NCBI GenBank assembly: GCA_002410065.1
Contig: DHQB01000009.1
Coordinates: 212,070-276,069, forward strand
Direction of reading: 5' to 3'
Length of the DNA: 64,000 nucleotides
Source: Bacteroidales bacterium UBA5349
GTDB lineage: Bacteria > Bacteroidota > Bacteroidia > Bacteroidales > Tenuifilaceae
Shown here: in pieces, positions 9,601 to 16,984 of the stretch
How the letters are laid out: every line of letters starts with the position of its first letter
Position numbering within the stretch: the stretch's first letter is position 1
Position numbers and translations under genes: made by a program
Notes under the pieces: model-generated
The model's database searches: none
What the model saw: the letters and a program-made list of their open reading frames with translations, nothing else
What the model was told of the DNA's origin: nothing

Positions 9601-10229
9601 ATCCCCACATTGGCATTGGCATTAAAGATGTTACTGTTGGCCACCCAACCCGTTCCATCGTGATTAAGGGTTTGCCCTGTGGTGCCTGCAACCAAAGGCC
9701 CTTCAGGCCCTTGTGCACCTTGGGGTCCCTGAATACCCTGAATACCCTGAGGTCCTTGATTTCCTTGTACGCCTTGGGGTCCTATAGGCCCCGGTTCTCC
9801 TTGTGGACCAACAGGCCCTTCAGGTCCTTGCTGACCCGATGCTGCATACAGAGCATAAGGTACAGGATAAAGTACACTTTGCCCAAGGGTAGAAAAATCA
9901 GCTGCTCCATCAAGCTTAATCTCTGCTTTTAGGGTTATGTTGCCATTCTCCCAAGGGACACCAAAAAGTGTTCCGTAGGTTACGGCTCCGTCGCCTATAA
10001 CAATTGAGATAAGGCCAAACTGGTTGGTGGTTAAATCGTGCACCTCGGTAAAGTGGACTGTCCCTCCGCTGGTCGATTCAAGGGTTATCCTCAGGTTTAA
10101 GGATTGCTCTGCCAAGGGAGTACCCTCAGCATTCCGAACCTCAGCTTGGTACTTAAAACCCTGCTGTATTTGTCCGTAGCCCAGAAGAAAAACCAGCTGG
10201 AGCATTGTAAGAATTATTATTCTTTTCAT
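6609..10229 (-). CDS. Secreted collagen-like / YadA-head-repeat protein with C-terminal S74 chaperone (copy 2)
   Basis: 1206 aa. The signal peptide is MKRIIILTMLQLVFLLGYGQI. The N-terminal module is nearly the same as in copies 1 and 3, with a longer Gly-X-Y stretch (GPEGPVGPQGEPGPIGPQGV) and four rather than three KGNRGGFAVGG(F/Y)SDQIK modules. From about residue 460 to 885 the repeat type changes completely: ~14-residue YadA-head repeats such as NSYAFGNTAKAYGSA, which in known trimeric adhesins form a left-handed beta-roll. After a linker with VGINVSTPTYALDVNG and LGIGTTSPAEKLHV comes an S74 chaperone starting at ETSDKRLKTN and containing HIGFLAQDIEKVLPEA, then a coiled coil. The Ser/Lys autocleavage pair is present. 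A trimeric adhesin-like fibre is the best reading; the ligand is unknown. Confidence 0.85.
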   Translation of the reverse strand: MKRIIILTMLQLVFLLGYGQIQQGFKYQAEVRNAEGTPLAEQSLNLRITLESTSGGTVHFTEVHDLTTNQFGLISIVIGDGAVTYGTLFGVPWENGNITLKAEIKLDGAADFSTLGQSVLYPVPYALYAASGQQGPEGPVGPQGEPGPIGPQGVQGNQGPQGIQGIQGPQGAQGPEGPLVAGTTGQTLNHDGTGWVANSNIFNANANVGIGTVTPTEKLEVMGNIKANGKLIGENIEINQPSPFEEPIFVVRNSLGKIVFAVYESGVRMYVDDTGKGNRGGFAVGGFSDQIKDEGTEYFRVTPDSVRINIRSQQQGKGNRGGFAVGGYSDQIKLQPQDLLFIAPDSARIYLNTPNKKGNRGGFAVGGYSDQIKAEEQKYLFVGRDSTRVYIEDSPYKGNRGGFAVGGYSDQIKGGGSSFFNISPDASGILVSQPRILWYPLKNAFLAGQVKIDDPADVGENSMSMGFETKAKGNQSQAMGYKTIANGDYSTAIGKNAVAHADNSFAFGNNAVASSTGSYAFGENVLASNTNSYAFGYGSQAAAQNAYAFGNIAKANGTGSFAFGDNVTAGSGSATYSFAFGKSSVASGGSSYAFGDAVTASNSYSYAFGKSSQATAQNSYAFGNTAKAYGSASFAFGDNVTAGSGTAANSFAFGKSSAATGASSYALGDGVTASNSNSYAFGKGSQATAQNSYAFGNIAKANGTGSFAFGDNVIAGNSTNTNAYAFGNASQATGKDSYAFGRQAKAQAFNSFAFGNIATASAQDAYAFGSSSNATGAASYAFGAGAAASYAGAYAFGTNAKAQQTSAMSFGNACEANATYSTAIGYLSKALKSNDIAIGIESQANGINSVAIGTNTYTSGKYATALGYYTTAQSYNSTVIGRFNVISGSTTTWSSSDPLFVIGNGSSTSARSNAFTVLKNGNVGINVSTPTYALDVNGIVKIVDGYQANGKVLGSDAYGVAKWVNLAITSTSGTLTVNRGGTGRTTLTAGKILVGNGTSAILYPTDLHWDNTNSRLGIGTTSPAEKLHVLENARDKGYAARVAHTGDSYSYNGLTIQAGAYSSNTNNTYMIRFANGANTVKGNIALKSDRIYYNETSDKRLKTNITQTSLPGIKAIKQMPVVDFAFKSSPSDYHIGFLAQDIEKVLPEAVSIDENGYLQLSMSTLIPVLTKAIQEQQQLIEELQEKNKELESLKAEIEAIKAIIGK

Positions 10230-10490
10230 GGGAGTGGGTTGTAATTAGGTTAATCTATTTTATTCTATTGGGTTGCAAAAGAGATGTGTAACCATTATTT
10301 TTTTCTGAAGAAGAAAAATACAATTAAAGGTATATACAATTTACAACAAGAAAACGATCAAGAGCAAATTTTTAAGCAACTATTTTCACTTGCAAATGCT
10401 TAGATTATTATCTCCCTAGTGTTTGGGGCATAATGGGTTACAAAATAATTAAGTGGGAGTGAGACTACCTGACTGAAACTGCTCAGGAGT
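10230..10490. other. Noncoding spacer upstream of repeat-protein copy 2
   Basis: AT-rich, with no ORF. The first ~70 bp (to about 10300) is clearly homologous to the same place upstream of copy 3 (13476-13545): both share a TCTATTTT(A/G)TTCTATT segment and a GTGTA(A/G)CCATTA segment. The promoter was therefore copied with the gene. I see no clear TAnnTTTG box on the minus strand. Confidence 0.5.
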
Positions 10491-10534
10491 GGTTGCCCTT
10501 CCATAATAACAAGGAGGAAGCGAAGAGAGCATAA
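10491..10534 (+). pseudogene. Short remnant of the oxidoreductase 3' end
   Basis: In frame this reads FHNNKEEAKRA and then TAA, compared with FHDNMEEAKRT in the fragment at 6150-6560 and FHDNMVEVERA in the intact gene. A one-base deletion lies just upstream. It sits directly before the third copy of the shared terminator hairpin, at the same relative position as in the other two units, so it marks a third, more decayed copy of the duplicated block. Confidence 0.7.
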
Positions 10535-10568
10535 AAAAAACGGCCACCCAGTAGGCAGCCGTTTTTTT
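10533..10568. terminator. Bidirectional terminator after repeat-protein copy 3
   Basis: The stem AACGGCCACC / GGCAGCCGTT is flanked by an A run on the left and a T run on the right, so it can end transcription on both strands. It is homologous to the hairpins at 2685 and 6563. Confidence 0.7.
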
Positions 10569-10583
10569 ATGCATTAATCATAT

Positions 10584-13475
10584 TTATTTCGTAAGCATAT
10601 CTTTGATTGCTTTGAGTTCGGATTTAATTAGATCTAGTTCCAATTTCTGTGTTTCGATAGTTTTCTGTTGCTCTTTAACGGCTTCCACAAGAACCGCTGT
10701 CATCTCGGCATAGTTAACACCCATGTAGCCATCCTCCGGGTTTGTGAATACCAATTCGGGGACAACCTTTTCCACCTCCTGTGCAATAAAGCCAATTCTA
10801 TTACCCATGTTGGGTTCAGACTTCCAAGTGAAATTAACACCTCGTAAGGTCATAACCTTAGCTAGAGAACCCGAAAGGGTGCTAATGTTTTCTTTAAGTC
10901 TTACATCAGAAGTTGATGAGGTAAAAGTTCCATTGGACGTGCGATTTACCACGCCAAAATATGCGCCAGAGCCAATAGTACGAGCCCTAATATTTCCATT
11001 CACATCAAGGGTTTCGGTAGGGTCAGTTGCATTGATAGCAAGCCTTCTATTATCAAACTCCCCCCAAATAAGAGGGATTGCAACCTGTGAGTTATCAATG
11101 ATTAATCTATTTGACACCGTTTGAAAGTAGGCATAACCTACTTTATACCCCATAATTATATTGTTTGAGCCTGTATTGCTCCACCCTGCAGAGTTACCAA
11201 TAAAGATGTTCTTATTGCCATCATTCATGGCTCCGGCATTTGTTCCAATTATAACGTTTTCGGCACCCGTTGTTAGCGACGCCCCAGCACCTCCACCAAT
11301 AATGATTTGTTGAGATCCTGTGGTAATACTATGGCCTGCCCAGCGCCCCAATATGATGTTGAAAAATCCTGTTGTATTATTTAAACCAGCTTCGGTTCCA
11401 ATAAATATATTCTGACTGCTTTCGTTCTTATAGCCTGCTTTGCTGCCAATTGCAATATTATTTTGACCAGTTACACATGAGTAACCAGCCAAATCACCGA
11501 GGTATACATTATTATTACTATTATTATTTCTACCAGCGGCATATCCAATAAAAATATTTTTGTAAGCATTAATGCTAACTGTAGCATAACCAGTACTATC
11601 GCCAATAAAAACGTTATGATGTAAGTTTGTTCCTGAGTAACCTGCTGCTTGACCTAATGAGATATTGTTATAGCCTGTTATATTGTTTCGGCTTGCATTA
11701 TATCCAATTGCAATGTTTGATGAACCTGATGTATTGCTTGATCCACTTTCGTTTCCAAGAAAAACGTTGTTACTTCCTGTTGTATTTGCTCTACCTGCAT
11801 AATAGCCCATGAAGGCATTGTTTGTGCCCGATGAATTAAACCGACCACTCTCATTCCCAATAAATACATTATTGCTAGCGTTGTTAGCATAACCAGCCAG
11901 ATTACCAAGAAATACGTTGGATGCTCCAGTTGTATTGTTGTAACCCGCCTGGTTGCCCATAAATACGTTGCTTGCCCCGGTGGTGTTGCTGCGACCCGCA
12001 TAATAACCCATAAAGGCATTGTTGGTTCCACTAACATTGTAGCGTCCAGCTTCGTTACCAAGGAAAACGTTGTTGCTGGCATTATTGGTGTACCCTGCAA
12101 GATTGCCAAGGAACACATTGCTACCACCGGTGGTGTTGGTGTACCCAGCTTGGTTGCCCACAAATACATTGCTCGTTCCGGTGGTGTTCGAGTGCCCAGC
12201 TTTATATCCCAAAAAGGTATTAAAGTAGCCCACTGTATTTAGCATTCCTGATTCATATCCCATAAACGAGTTGTATTTGCCTAGATTACCAGCACCTCCG
12301 GTAGTATTTTTCCCTGCATCATGTCCAATAAAGTAATTGTCAGGGGTAAGATCTAAAAAGTTTGAAGGGCTCTCTTTTATTTGGTCGGAAAATCCTCCCA
12401 CGGCAAAGCCGCCTCGGTTACCCTTTTTATTCTGGGTATCAATGTATATTCGGGCACTATCGGGGGTAATAAAGAGTAGGTCTTGTGGCTGAAGTTTGGT
12501 CTGATCGGAAAATCCTCCTACAGCAAAACCGCCGCGGTTCCCCTTAATATTTTGTTGGCTCCTGATGCTAACCCTAACACTGTCGGGTGTTACCCTAAAG
12601 TACTCTGTTCCGGTTTCCTTAGTCTGATCGGAGAAACCTCCCACGGCAAAGCCTCCGCGGTTCCCCTTACCCGTATCGTCAACGTACATCCTAACGCCAC
12701 TCTCGTAAACAGCAAATACAATCTTTCCCAAGCTGTTGCGCACAACAAAAATCGGCTCTTCAAAGGGAGTGGCTTGATTTATCTCTATTATATCCCCAAT
12801 CAGTTTTCCGTTGGCTTTAATATTCCCCATCACCTCAAGTTTCTCGGTGGGGGTAACGGTGCCAATCCCCACATTGGCATTGGCATTAAAGATGTTGCTG
12901 TTGGCCACCCAACCCGTTCCATCGTGATTAAGGGTTTGCCCTGTGGTGCCAGCAACCAGAGGCCCTTCAGGCCCTATTTCACCTTGAGGTCCTATAGATC
13001 CCTGAATCCCTTGAGGTCCTTGTTCGCCTTGGGGCCCTATAGGTCCCTGCTCACCCTGAGGCCCAACTGGGCCTTGCTGACCCGATGCGGCATACAGTGC
13101 ATACGGCACGGGGTAGAGTACACTCTGCCCAAGGGTCGAGAAATCGGCTGCTCCATCAAGCTTAATCTCTGCCTTTAGGGTTATGTTGCCATTCTCCCAA
13201 GGGACGCCAGAAAGTGTTCCGTAGGTTACGGCTCCGTCGCCTATAACAATTGAGATAAGGCCAAACTGGTTGGTGGTTAAATCGTGTACCTCGGTAAAGT
13301 GGACTGTCCCTCCGCTGGTCGATTCAAGGGTTATCCTCAGGTTTAAGGATTCCTCTGCCAAGGGAGTTCCCTCAGCATTTCGAACTTCAGCTTGATACTT
13401 AAAGCCCTGCTGTATTTGTCCGTAGCCCAGCAGAAAAACCAGCTGGAGCATTGCAAAAATGATAATTCTTTTCAT
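10584..13475 (-). CDS. Secreted collagen-like / 17-residue-repeat protein with C-terminal S74 chaperone (copy 3)
   Basis: 963 aa. The signal peptide is MKRIIIFAMLQLVFLLGYGQI, almost that of copy 2. The collagen-like stretch and three KGNRGGFAVGGFSDQ(T/I)K modules are almost those of copy 1. From about residue 378 to 788 there are roughly two dozen ~17-residue repeats (for example NVFLGNLAGYTNNASN and NAFMGYYAGRSNTTGAS). The S74 domain begins at STSDVRLKEN, contains RIGFIAQEVEKVVPEL and ends in a coiled coil; it differs strongly from the chaperones of copies 1 and 2. The Ser and the +5 Lys of the cleavage pair are present. The gene is thus a mosaic: a copy-2-type signal peptide, a copy-1-type collagen part, and its own chaperone. 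Confidence 0.85.
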   Translation of the reverse strand: MKRIIIFAMLQLVFLLGYGQIQQGFKYQAEVRNAEGTPLAEESLNLRITLESTSGGTVHFTEVHDLTTNQFGLISIVIGDGAVTYGTLSGVPWENGNITLKAEIKLDGAADFSTLGQSVLYPVPYALYAASGQQGPVGPQGEQGPIGPQGEQGPQGIQGSIGPQGEIGPEGPLVAGTTGQTLNHDGTGWVANSNIFNANANVGIGTVTPTEKLEVMGNIKANGKLIGDIIEINQATPFEEPIFVVRNSLGKIVFAVYESGVRMYVDDTGKGNRGGFAVGGFSDQTKETGTEYFRVTPDSVRVSIRSQQNIKGNRGGFAVGGFSDQTKLQPQDLLFITPDSARIYIDTQNKKGNRGGFAVGGFSDQIKESPSNFLDLTPDNYFIGHDAGKNTTGGAGNLGKYNSFMGYESGMLNTVGYFNTFLGYKAGHSNTTGTSNVFVGNQAGYTNTTGGSNVFLGNLAGYTNNASNNVFLGNEAGRYNVSGTNNAFMGYYAGRSNTTGASNVFMGNQAGYNNTTGASNVFLGNLAGYANNASNNVFIGNESGRFNSSGTNNAFMGYYAGRANTTGSNNVFLGNESGSSNTSGSSNIAIGYNASRNNITGYNNISLGQAAGYSGTNLHHNVFIGDSTGYATVSINAYKNIFIGYAAGRNNNSNNNVYLGDLAGYSCVTGQNNIAIGSKAGYKNESSQNIFIGTEAGLNNTTGFFNIILGRWAGHSITTGSQQIIIGGGAGASLTTGAENVIIGTNAGAMNDGNKNIFIGNSAGWSNTGSNNIIMGYKVGYAYFQTVSNRLIIDNSQVAIPLIWGEFDNRRLAINATDPTETLDVNGNIRARTIGSGAYFGVVNRTSNGTFTSSTSDVRLKENISTLSGSLAKVMTLRGVNFTWKSEPNMGNRIGFIAQEVEKVVPELVFTNPEDGYMGVNYAEMTAVLVEAVKEQQKTIETQKLELDLIKSELKAIKDMLTK

Positions 13476-13746
13476 AGGTTTGTTGGAATTAGGTTAGTCT
13501 ATTTTGTTCTATTAGGCTATAAAAGAAATGTGTAGCCATTAAACTCTTTTGTAAAAAGAGGAGTTACAATCACATGAATAAACAATTCACGATTATAATA
13601 TGTTCAAACGTTAGTTTAAATATATTTATTTACCATAAGATAATTGGGATATGATTTTCCTAGGAATTGGGACATAATAAGTTATGCAATTTGGAATTCC
13701 CAAATGAAGATAGAATTGGACTGTAAAAGGAATAAGCAGGAGGGGG

Positions 13747-14931
13747 CTACTTAGCCGAAATCGATTTATTGTAGTGCTTGCTTGTGTTGGTTATAAAAAG
13801 TGTTAAGGCTATTAGGATAACGAGGGCAAAAAGGCTAAAGGTTCTACTAAAACCAAATGCTTGCGATAAAGCTCCCGTTCCCATCATTCCAAAGCCTATA
13901 CCCAAATCAAAGGCAGTAAAAAATGTAGAGTTTGCAGCTCCTCGTCGAGTGCTATCGGCCATATTGTTTACCATAGTTTGAAATGTGGGCATTATTACAC
14001 CAAACCCTAATCCCAATACAGCTGCAGCAATGTGGTATCCCAAAGAATTATTCATCAGGCCAAGTATGGGGAATCCGATAAGAAGTAGAACCATCCCAAT
14101 AATAAGTATCTGCTTAGGTCCGCTTGAGTCAATAATCTTGCCGCTAAATACCCTCGATAAGCCAATTCCAATTGATAGAATGATAAAGAATAGTCCGCTA
14201 TTGTTTACCCCAATCTCCTTGCCGTAAAGTGCTATAAATGAGATAACGCCACCATAGGTAAACATAACAATCATCGCGTTAATTGCCACAGGGATTGATG
14301 TTTTCTCAATTAACTCTTTAGCCGTAAATTTTCGCACATGTGTTCTGGTAAATTTCGGGAAGCGAATGGTTGATGCAAGTATTACCCCAACAACTGAAAT
14401 TGCTATGGCTGATGAGAACAGCAGCATATACCTTGATTCTCCGGCAATTAGAATGGCAATTGATGGCCCCAAGGCCATACCTATGGTCATAGACAGTCCA
14501 AAGATTCCAATGCCTTCACCTCGTCGTTTAGGCGGTATAATATCAACGGCAATTGTTGAGCCTGTTGTAGTGAGAACTCCCCAGGTTAAACCGTGAACAA
14601 ATCGGAGAAGCATAAACGATAAAACGGTTAATGCTATTGGATACCCTATAAAAATTAGTGAGAATAGGGTAAAAGCCGATAAATAAATCAGCCTTCGCCC
14701 ATAGGTATCTATTGCCCATCCAGCAATTAGGCGTATAACAAGGGCTGCAATGGTGTAAAAAGAGAGTATAATGCCAACTTCGGATTTTGTTGCGCCAATT
14801 TTATCTACTAAATATATGGGCAGTATTGGTAGCATAAAGTAGAAAGCAATGGCCATAAGCAGATTGGCTGTTGCAAGAAAAACAAAACTCCTTGTCCATA
14901 AAGGCTTGTTATTGTGTTTGTCGATATTCAT
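13747..14931 (-). CDS. Major facilitator superfamily transporter
   Basis: 394 aa with 12 predicted hydrophobic helices and the MFS loop motif between helices 2 and 3 (IAGWAIDTYGRRLIYL), repeated in weaker form between helices 8 and 9 (FSGKIIDSSGPKQIL). The N-terminus (MNIDKHNNKPLWTRSFVF) is short and cytoplasmic. It looks like a drug/metabolite:H+ antiporter or sugar-efflux type, but the substrate cannot be inferred. It is transcribed away from the his operon. No partner gene is adjacent. Confidence 0.85.
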   Translation of the reverse strand: MNIDKHNNKPLWTRSFVFLATANLLMAIAFYFMLPILPIYLVDKIGATKSEVGIILSFYTIAALVIRLIAGWAIDTYGRRLIYLSAFTLFSLIFIGYPIALTVLSFMLLRFVHGLTWGVLTTTGSTIAVDIIPPKRRGEGIGIFGLSMTIGMALGPSIAILIAGESRYMLLFSSAIAISVVGVILASTIRFPKFTRTHVRKFTAKELIEKTSIPVAINAMIVMFTYGGVISFIALYGKEIGVNNSGLFFIILSIGIGLSRVFSGKIIDSSGPKQILIIGMVLLLIGFPILGLMNNSLGYHIAAAVLGLGFGVIMPTFQTMVNNMADSTRRGAANSTFFTAFDLGIGFGMMGTGALSQAFGFSRTFSLFALVILIALTLFITNTSKHYNKSISAK

Positions 14932-14985
14932 ATTCCGCCATTTTAATGAGTTTGTAAAGATCGTTAAAATTTTTCTTCTGGAAAA

Positions 14986-15017
14986 TTTGCAAATAACAAT
15001 AAAATACTATTGGTTTG
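14986..15017 (+). promoter_or_regulatory. Candidate promoter of the his operon
   Basis: A -33 element TTTG (14986-14989) is followed after 20 bp by TTGGTTTG (15010-15017), one mismatch from TAnnTTTG. The transcript would start near 15023, about 37 nt before the leader-peptide ATG. Consensus and spacing support only. Confidence 0.45.
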
Positions 15018-15059
15018 TATCGTTAAAATAAATTAATAATGAGTCTTTCAATCTACACC

Positions 15060-15119
15060 ATGCATCATCTTCATCATTCACTACCCAGCGAATGGTGGCC
15101 TGCTATTGGTATAGGTTAA
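15060..15119 (+). CDS. hisL: his operon leader peptide
   Basis: The ORF encodes MHHLHHSLPSEWWPAIGIG: 19 codons with four His among the first six, then TAA. It lies about 40 nt downstream of a candidate promoter and 28 nt before a strong terminator preceding hisG. The density of regulated codons at this position is the hallmark of ribosome-mediated attenuation. The two Trp codons (15093-15098) coincide with RNA segment 2, so they are probably dictated by RNA pairing and not by tryptophan sensing. As elsewhere in this genome there is no Shine-Dalgarno sequence. Confidence 0.85.
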   Translation: MHHLHHSLPSEWWPAIGIG

Positions 15120-15192
15120 TAGGATAAGATACTATAAAACTTACAAAGTCAGGGGAACTACCGTTCAAAGGTAGTTCCCCTGACTTTTTTTT
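15081..15192 (+). promoter_or_regulatory. his attenuator (mutually exclusive hairpins and terminator)
   Basis: Terminator: AGTCAGGGGAACTACC (15147-15162), loop of 7, perfect 16-bp complement (15170-15185), T run to 15192. Antiterminator: GAATGGTGG (15090-15098) pairs over 9 bp, two of them G.U, with CTACCGTTC (15158-15166), the end of the terminator 5' arm plus part of its loop. Protector: CTACC (15081-15085) pairs with GGTGG (15094-15098). The same CTACC motif therefore occurs in segments 1 and 3 and competes for segment 2. A ribosome stalled on the His codons (15063-15077) would cover segment 1 and free segment 2 to disrupt the terminator. A ribosome reaching the stop codon would cover segment 2 and allow termination. 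Confidence 0.85.
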
Positions 15193-15218
15193 GTTTAACC
15201 CTAATCAAACTTTTAATA

Positions 15219-16082
15219 ATGAGCAACGAGAAATTAACACTAGCAATTCAAAAGAGCGGACGCCTAAGCGAGGGCTCAATCGACCTGCTAAAGCTATGCG
15301 GAATAAAGGTAAGCAATGGGGGCAACCATTTGAAGGCCTTGGCAGAAGGGTTTCCACTAGAGATACTGCTTTTACGCGACGATGATATTCCACAGTACGT
15401 GGCCGATGGTGTGGCCGATATCGGAATTTTGGGAATGAACGAGGTTCTTGAGAAAAAGAAAGACGTGGAGGTTGTTCGCAACTTGGGCTTTTCAAAATGC
15501 CGCTTATCGGTAGCTGTTCCAAAATCGGTTGAATACACGGGTATTAATTACCTACGGGGCAAGCGTATAGCCACATCGTACCCAGTAATTCTTAAAGATT
15601 TTTTGACAAAAAACAACATTCAGGCCGAGATACACACCATTAGCGGATCGGTGGAGATTGCCCCAAGTATTGGCCTAGCCGATGTAATTTTCGAGATTGT
15701 AAGTAGCGGCGGAACACTGCTTAGCAATGGACTAAATGAGGTTGATATTATTATGCGCAGCGAGGCGGTACTCATATCCAATCCTAACCTTAATGCAGAA
15801 AAAAAGAAGTTGTTAAGCAAACTGCTATTCCGTATTGAGGCAGTTCAGAAAGCCAGGCGCAATAAGTACATTCTACTTAATGCGCCAGAGAATAAACTCG
15901 ATAGCATAATCAAACTAATACCCGGAATGCAAAGCCCAACCATACTGCCTTTAGCAGAAAAAGGCTGGTGTTCATTGCACTCAGTTATTAGCGAAGACGA
16001 CTTTTGGGATGTTATTGATAACCTAAAAGAGGCTGGTGCCGAGGGAATATTGGTAGTGCCTATTGAAAAGATGGTGCTATAA
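15219..16082 (+). CDS. hisG: ATP phosphoribosyltransferase, long form
   Basis: First enzyme of histidine synthesis: ATP + PRPP to phosphoribosyl-ATP. The 287-aa length is that of the long HisG form, with a catalytic part (LTLAIQKSGRLSEGSIDLL; ADIGILGMNEV; the PRPP-loop-like region SGSVEIAPSIGLADVIFEIV) and a C-terminal ~75-residue ACT/PII-like domain (SPTILPLAEKGWCSLHSV...GAEGILVVPIEKM). In long-form enzymes the latter gives feedback inhibition by histidine, so no HisZ partner is needed. It starts 26 nt after the attenuator T run, as expected for the first structural gene. Confidence 0.95.
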   Translation: MSNEKLTLAIQKSGRLSEGSIDLLKLCGIKVSNGGNHLKALAEGFPLEILLLRDDDIPQYVADGVADIGILGMNEVLEKKKDVEVVRNLGFSKCRLSVAVPKSVEYTGINYLRGKRIATSYPVILKDFLTKNNIQAEIHTISGSVEIAPSIGLADVIFEIVSSGGTLLSNGLNEVDIIMRSEAVLISNPNLNAEKKKLLSKLLFRIEAVQKARRNKYILLNAPENKLDSIIKLIPGMQSPTILPLAEKGWCSLHSVISEDDFWDVIDNLKEAGAEGILVVPIEKMVL

Positions 16083-16131
16083 AGAGTAATCAAATTAAAA
16101 TGAATAATACTTCACTAAAAAAATAATTACA

Positions 16132-16791
16132 ATGATAAATCTAGATTTTGACAAGCTAAATGGGCTAATCCCTGCCGTTGTTCAGGATGCCTCAACCGAC
16201 AAAGTGCTAATGGTAGGCTTTATGAACCGGGAAGCCCTTGAGAAAACCCGCCAAACGGGAATGGTTACATTCTTTAGTCGTACCCGCCGCCAAATATGGA
16301 CCAAAGGCGAAACCTCACGAAACTACCTAAGGGTAAAGGATATAATACCCGATTGCGATGGCGATACGCTACTTGTAAAAGCACTACCCGATGGACCTGT
16401 TTGCCACTTGGGTTACGATACCTGCTTTAACGAGATAAATGAGGGTAATTTGAGTTTTCTAACTACTCTGCAAGATATTATCGAACAGCGCAAGGATGAA
16501 CAACCTGAAAGTAGTTACACTGCAAAACTGTTCAATTCAGGCGTTAAGCGTATTGCAAAAAAGGTTGGCGAAGAGGCTGTGGAGCTAATTCTTGAAGCTG
16601 AAAACCCCGATGATGAAAGATTCCTGAGCGAAGCAGCCGATTTGATGTACCACTTACAGGTACTACTTGCTGCCCGTAAACTCAGTTTAACCGATGTAGC
16701 CAGTACTCTAAGGCAAAGGCACAGTAAAAATGCCAATCCAATAACCCAAGAAGAGGAGTTTAAAAGAGGTGAGAAGCAGTGGGGAAAATAA
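16132..16791 (+). CDS. hisIE: Bifunctional phosphoribosyl-AMP cyclohydrolase / phosphoribosyl-ATP pyrophosphatase
   Basis: 219 aa. Residues 1-~115 are the HisI cyclohydrolase (VLMVGFMNREAL, FFSRTRRQIWTKGETSRNYL, metal-ligand region DCDGDTLLVKALPDGPVCHLGYDTCF). Residues ~125-219 are the all-alpha HisE pyrophosphatase (KKVGEEAVELILEA, EAADLMYHLQVLL). It performs steps 2 and 3 of the pathway. Fused hisIE is usual, but its position directly after hisG is not: in many Bacteroidota hisIE is the last gene, after hisF. Confidence 0.95.
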   Translation: MINLDFDKLNGLIPAVVQDASTDKVLMVGFMNREALEKTRQTGMVTFFSRTRRQIWTKGETSRNYLRVKDIIPDCDGDTLLVKALPDGPVCHLGYDTCFNEINEGNLSFLTTLQDIIEQRKDEQPESSYTAKLFNSGVKRIAKKVGEEAVELILEAENPDDERFLSEAADLMYHLQVLLAARKLSLTDVASTLRQRHSKNANPITQEEEFKRGEKQWGK

Positions 16792-16816
16792 GAAGTTATG
16801 AGTTACAAGTTATAGT

Positions 16817-16874
16817 CTTCGGCTACGCTCAGCCTGACAGTCACCCTGAGCGACTTGTGCTGAGCCTGCCGAAG
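16817..16874. repeat. Dispersed REP-like hairpin between hisIE and hisDC
   Basis: CTTCGGCTACGCTCAGCC at the left end is an imperfect inverted repeat of GTGCTGAGCCTGCCGAAG at the right end, with a second small inverted motif (CCCTGAGC) inside. Elements of this CTTCGGCTACGCTCAGC kind are scattered in intergenic DNA of many Bacteroidota genomes. It is noncoding and could form a strong hairpin inside the his transcript. Confidence 0.7.
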
Positions 16875-16930
16875 TAAGTTGAAGGTAAGTCAAAGGGAGT
16901 AAGTAAAACAAGTAAACGACACTGCCATTT

Positions 16931-16968
16931 ATCAGTGAAAATCTGTAAAATCAGTGTCATCAGTGTTC
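16931..16968. repeat. Short tandem ATC(A/T)GTG repeat
   Basis: Four degenerate ~10-bp units in a row: ATCAGTGAAA, ATCTGTAAA, ATCAGTGTC, ATCAGTGTTC. Repeats of this ATCNGTG type occur in intergenic regions of many bacterial genomes. It ends 16 bp before the hisDC start codon. Confidence 0.6.
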
Positions 16969-16984
16969 AATACAAACAGAATTA

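Larger units (their letters stand above)
2681..13475. repeat. Tandem duplication array (three repeat-protein genes plus oxidoreductase tails)
   Basis: Three units follow each other in direct orientation. Each has an oxidoreductase 3' end (complete gene at 633-2681, fragment at 6150-6560, scrap at 10491-10534), then the same terminator hairpin, then a minus-strand repeat-protein gene. Nucleotide similarity is highest over the 5' ~1.1 kb of the three genes (about 4680-5774, 9000-10229 and 12370-13475), where long stretches are identical. It drops sharply in the repeat and chaperone regions. The unit length is about 4 kb. Confidence 0.85.

Noticed and set aside
2730..13475. Prophage tail-fibre region
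   Set aside because: Proteins carry signal peptides and there are no capsid, terminase, tail or integrase genes around. S74 chaperones are common in Bacteroidota surface proteins.
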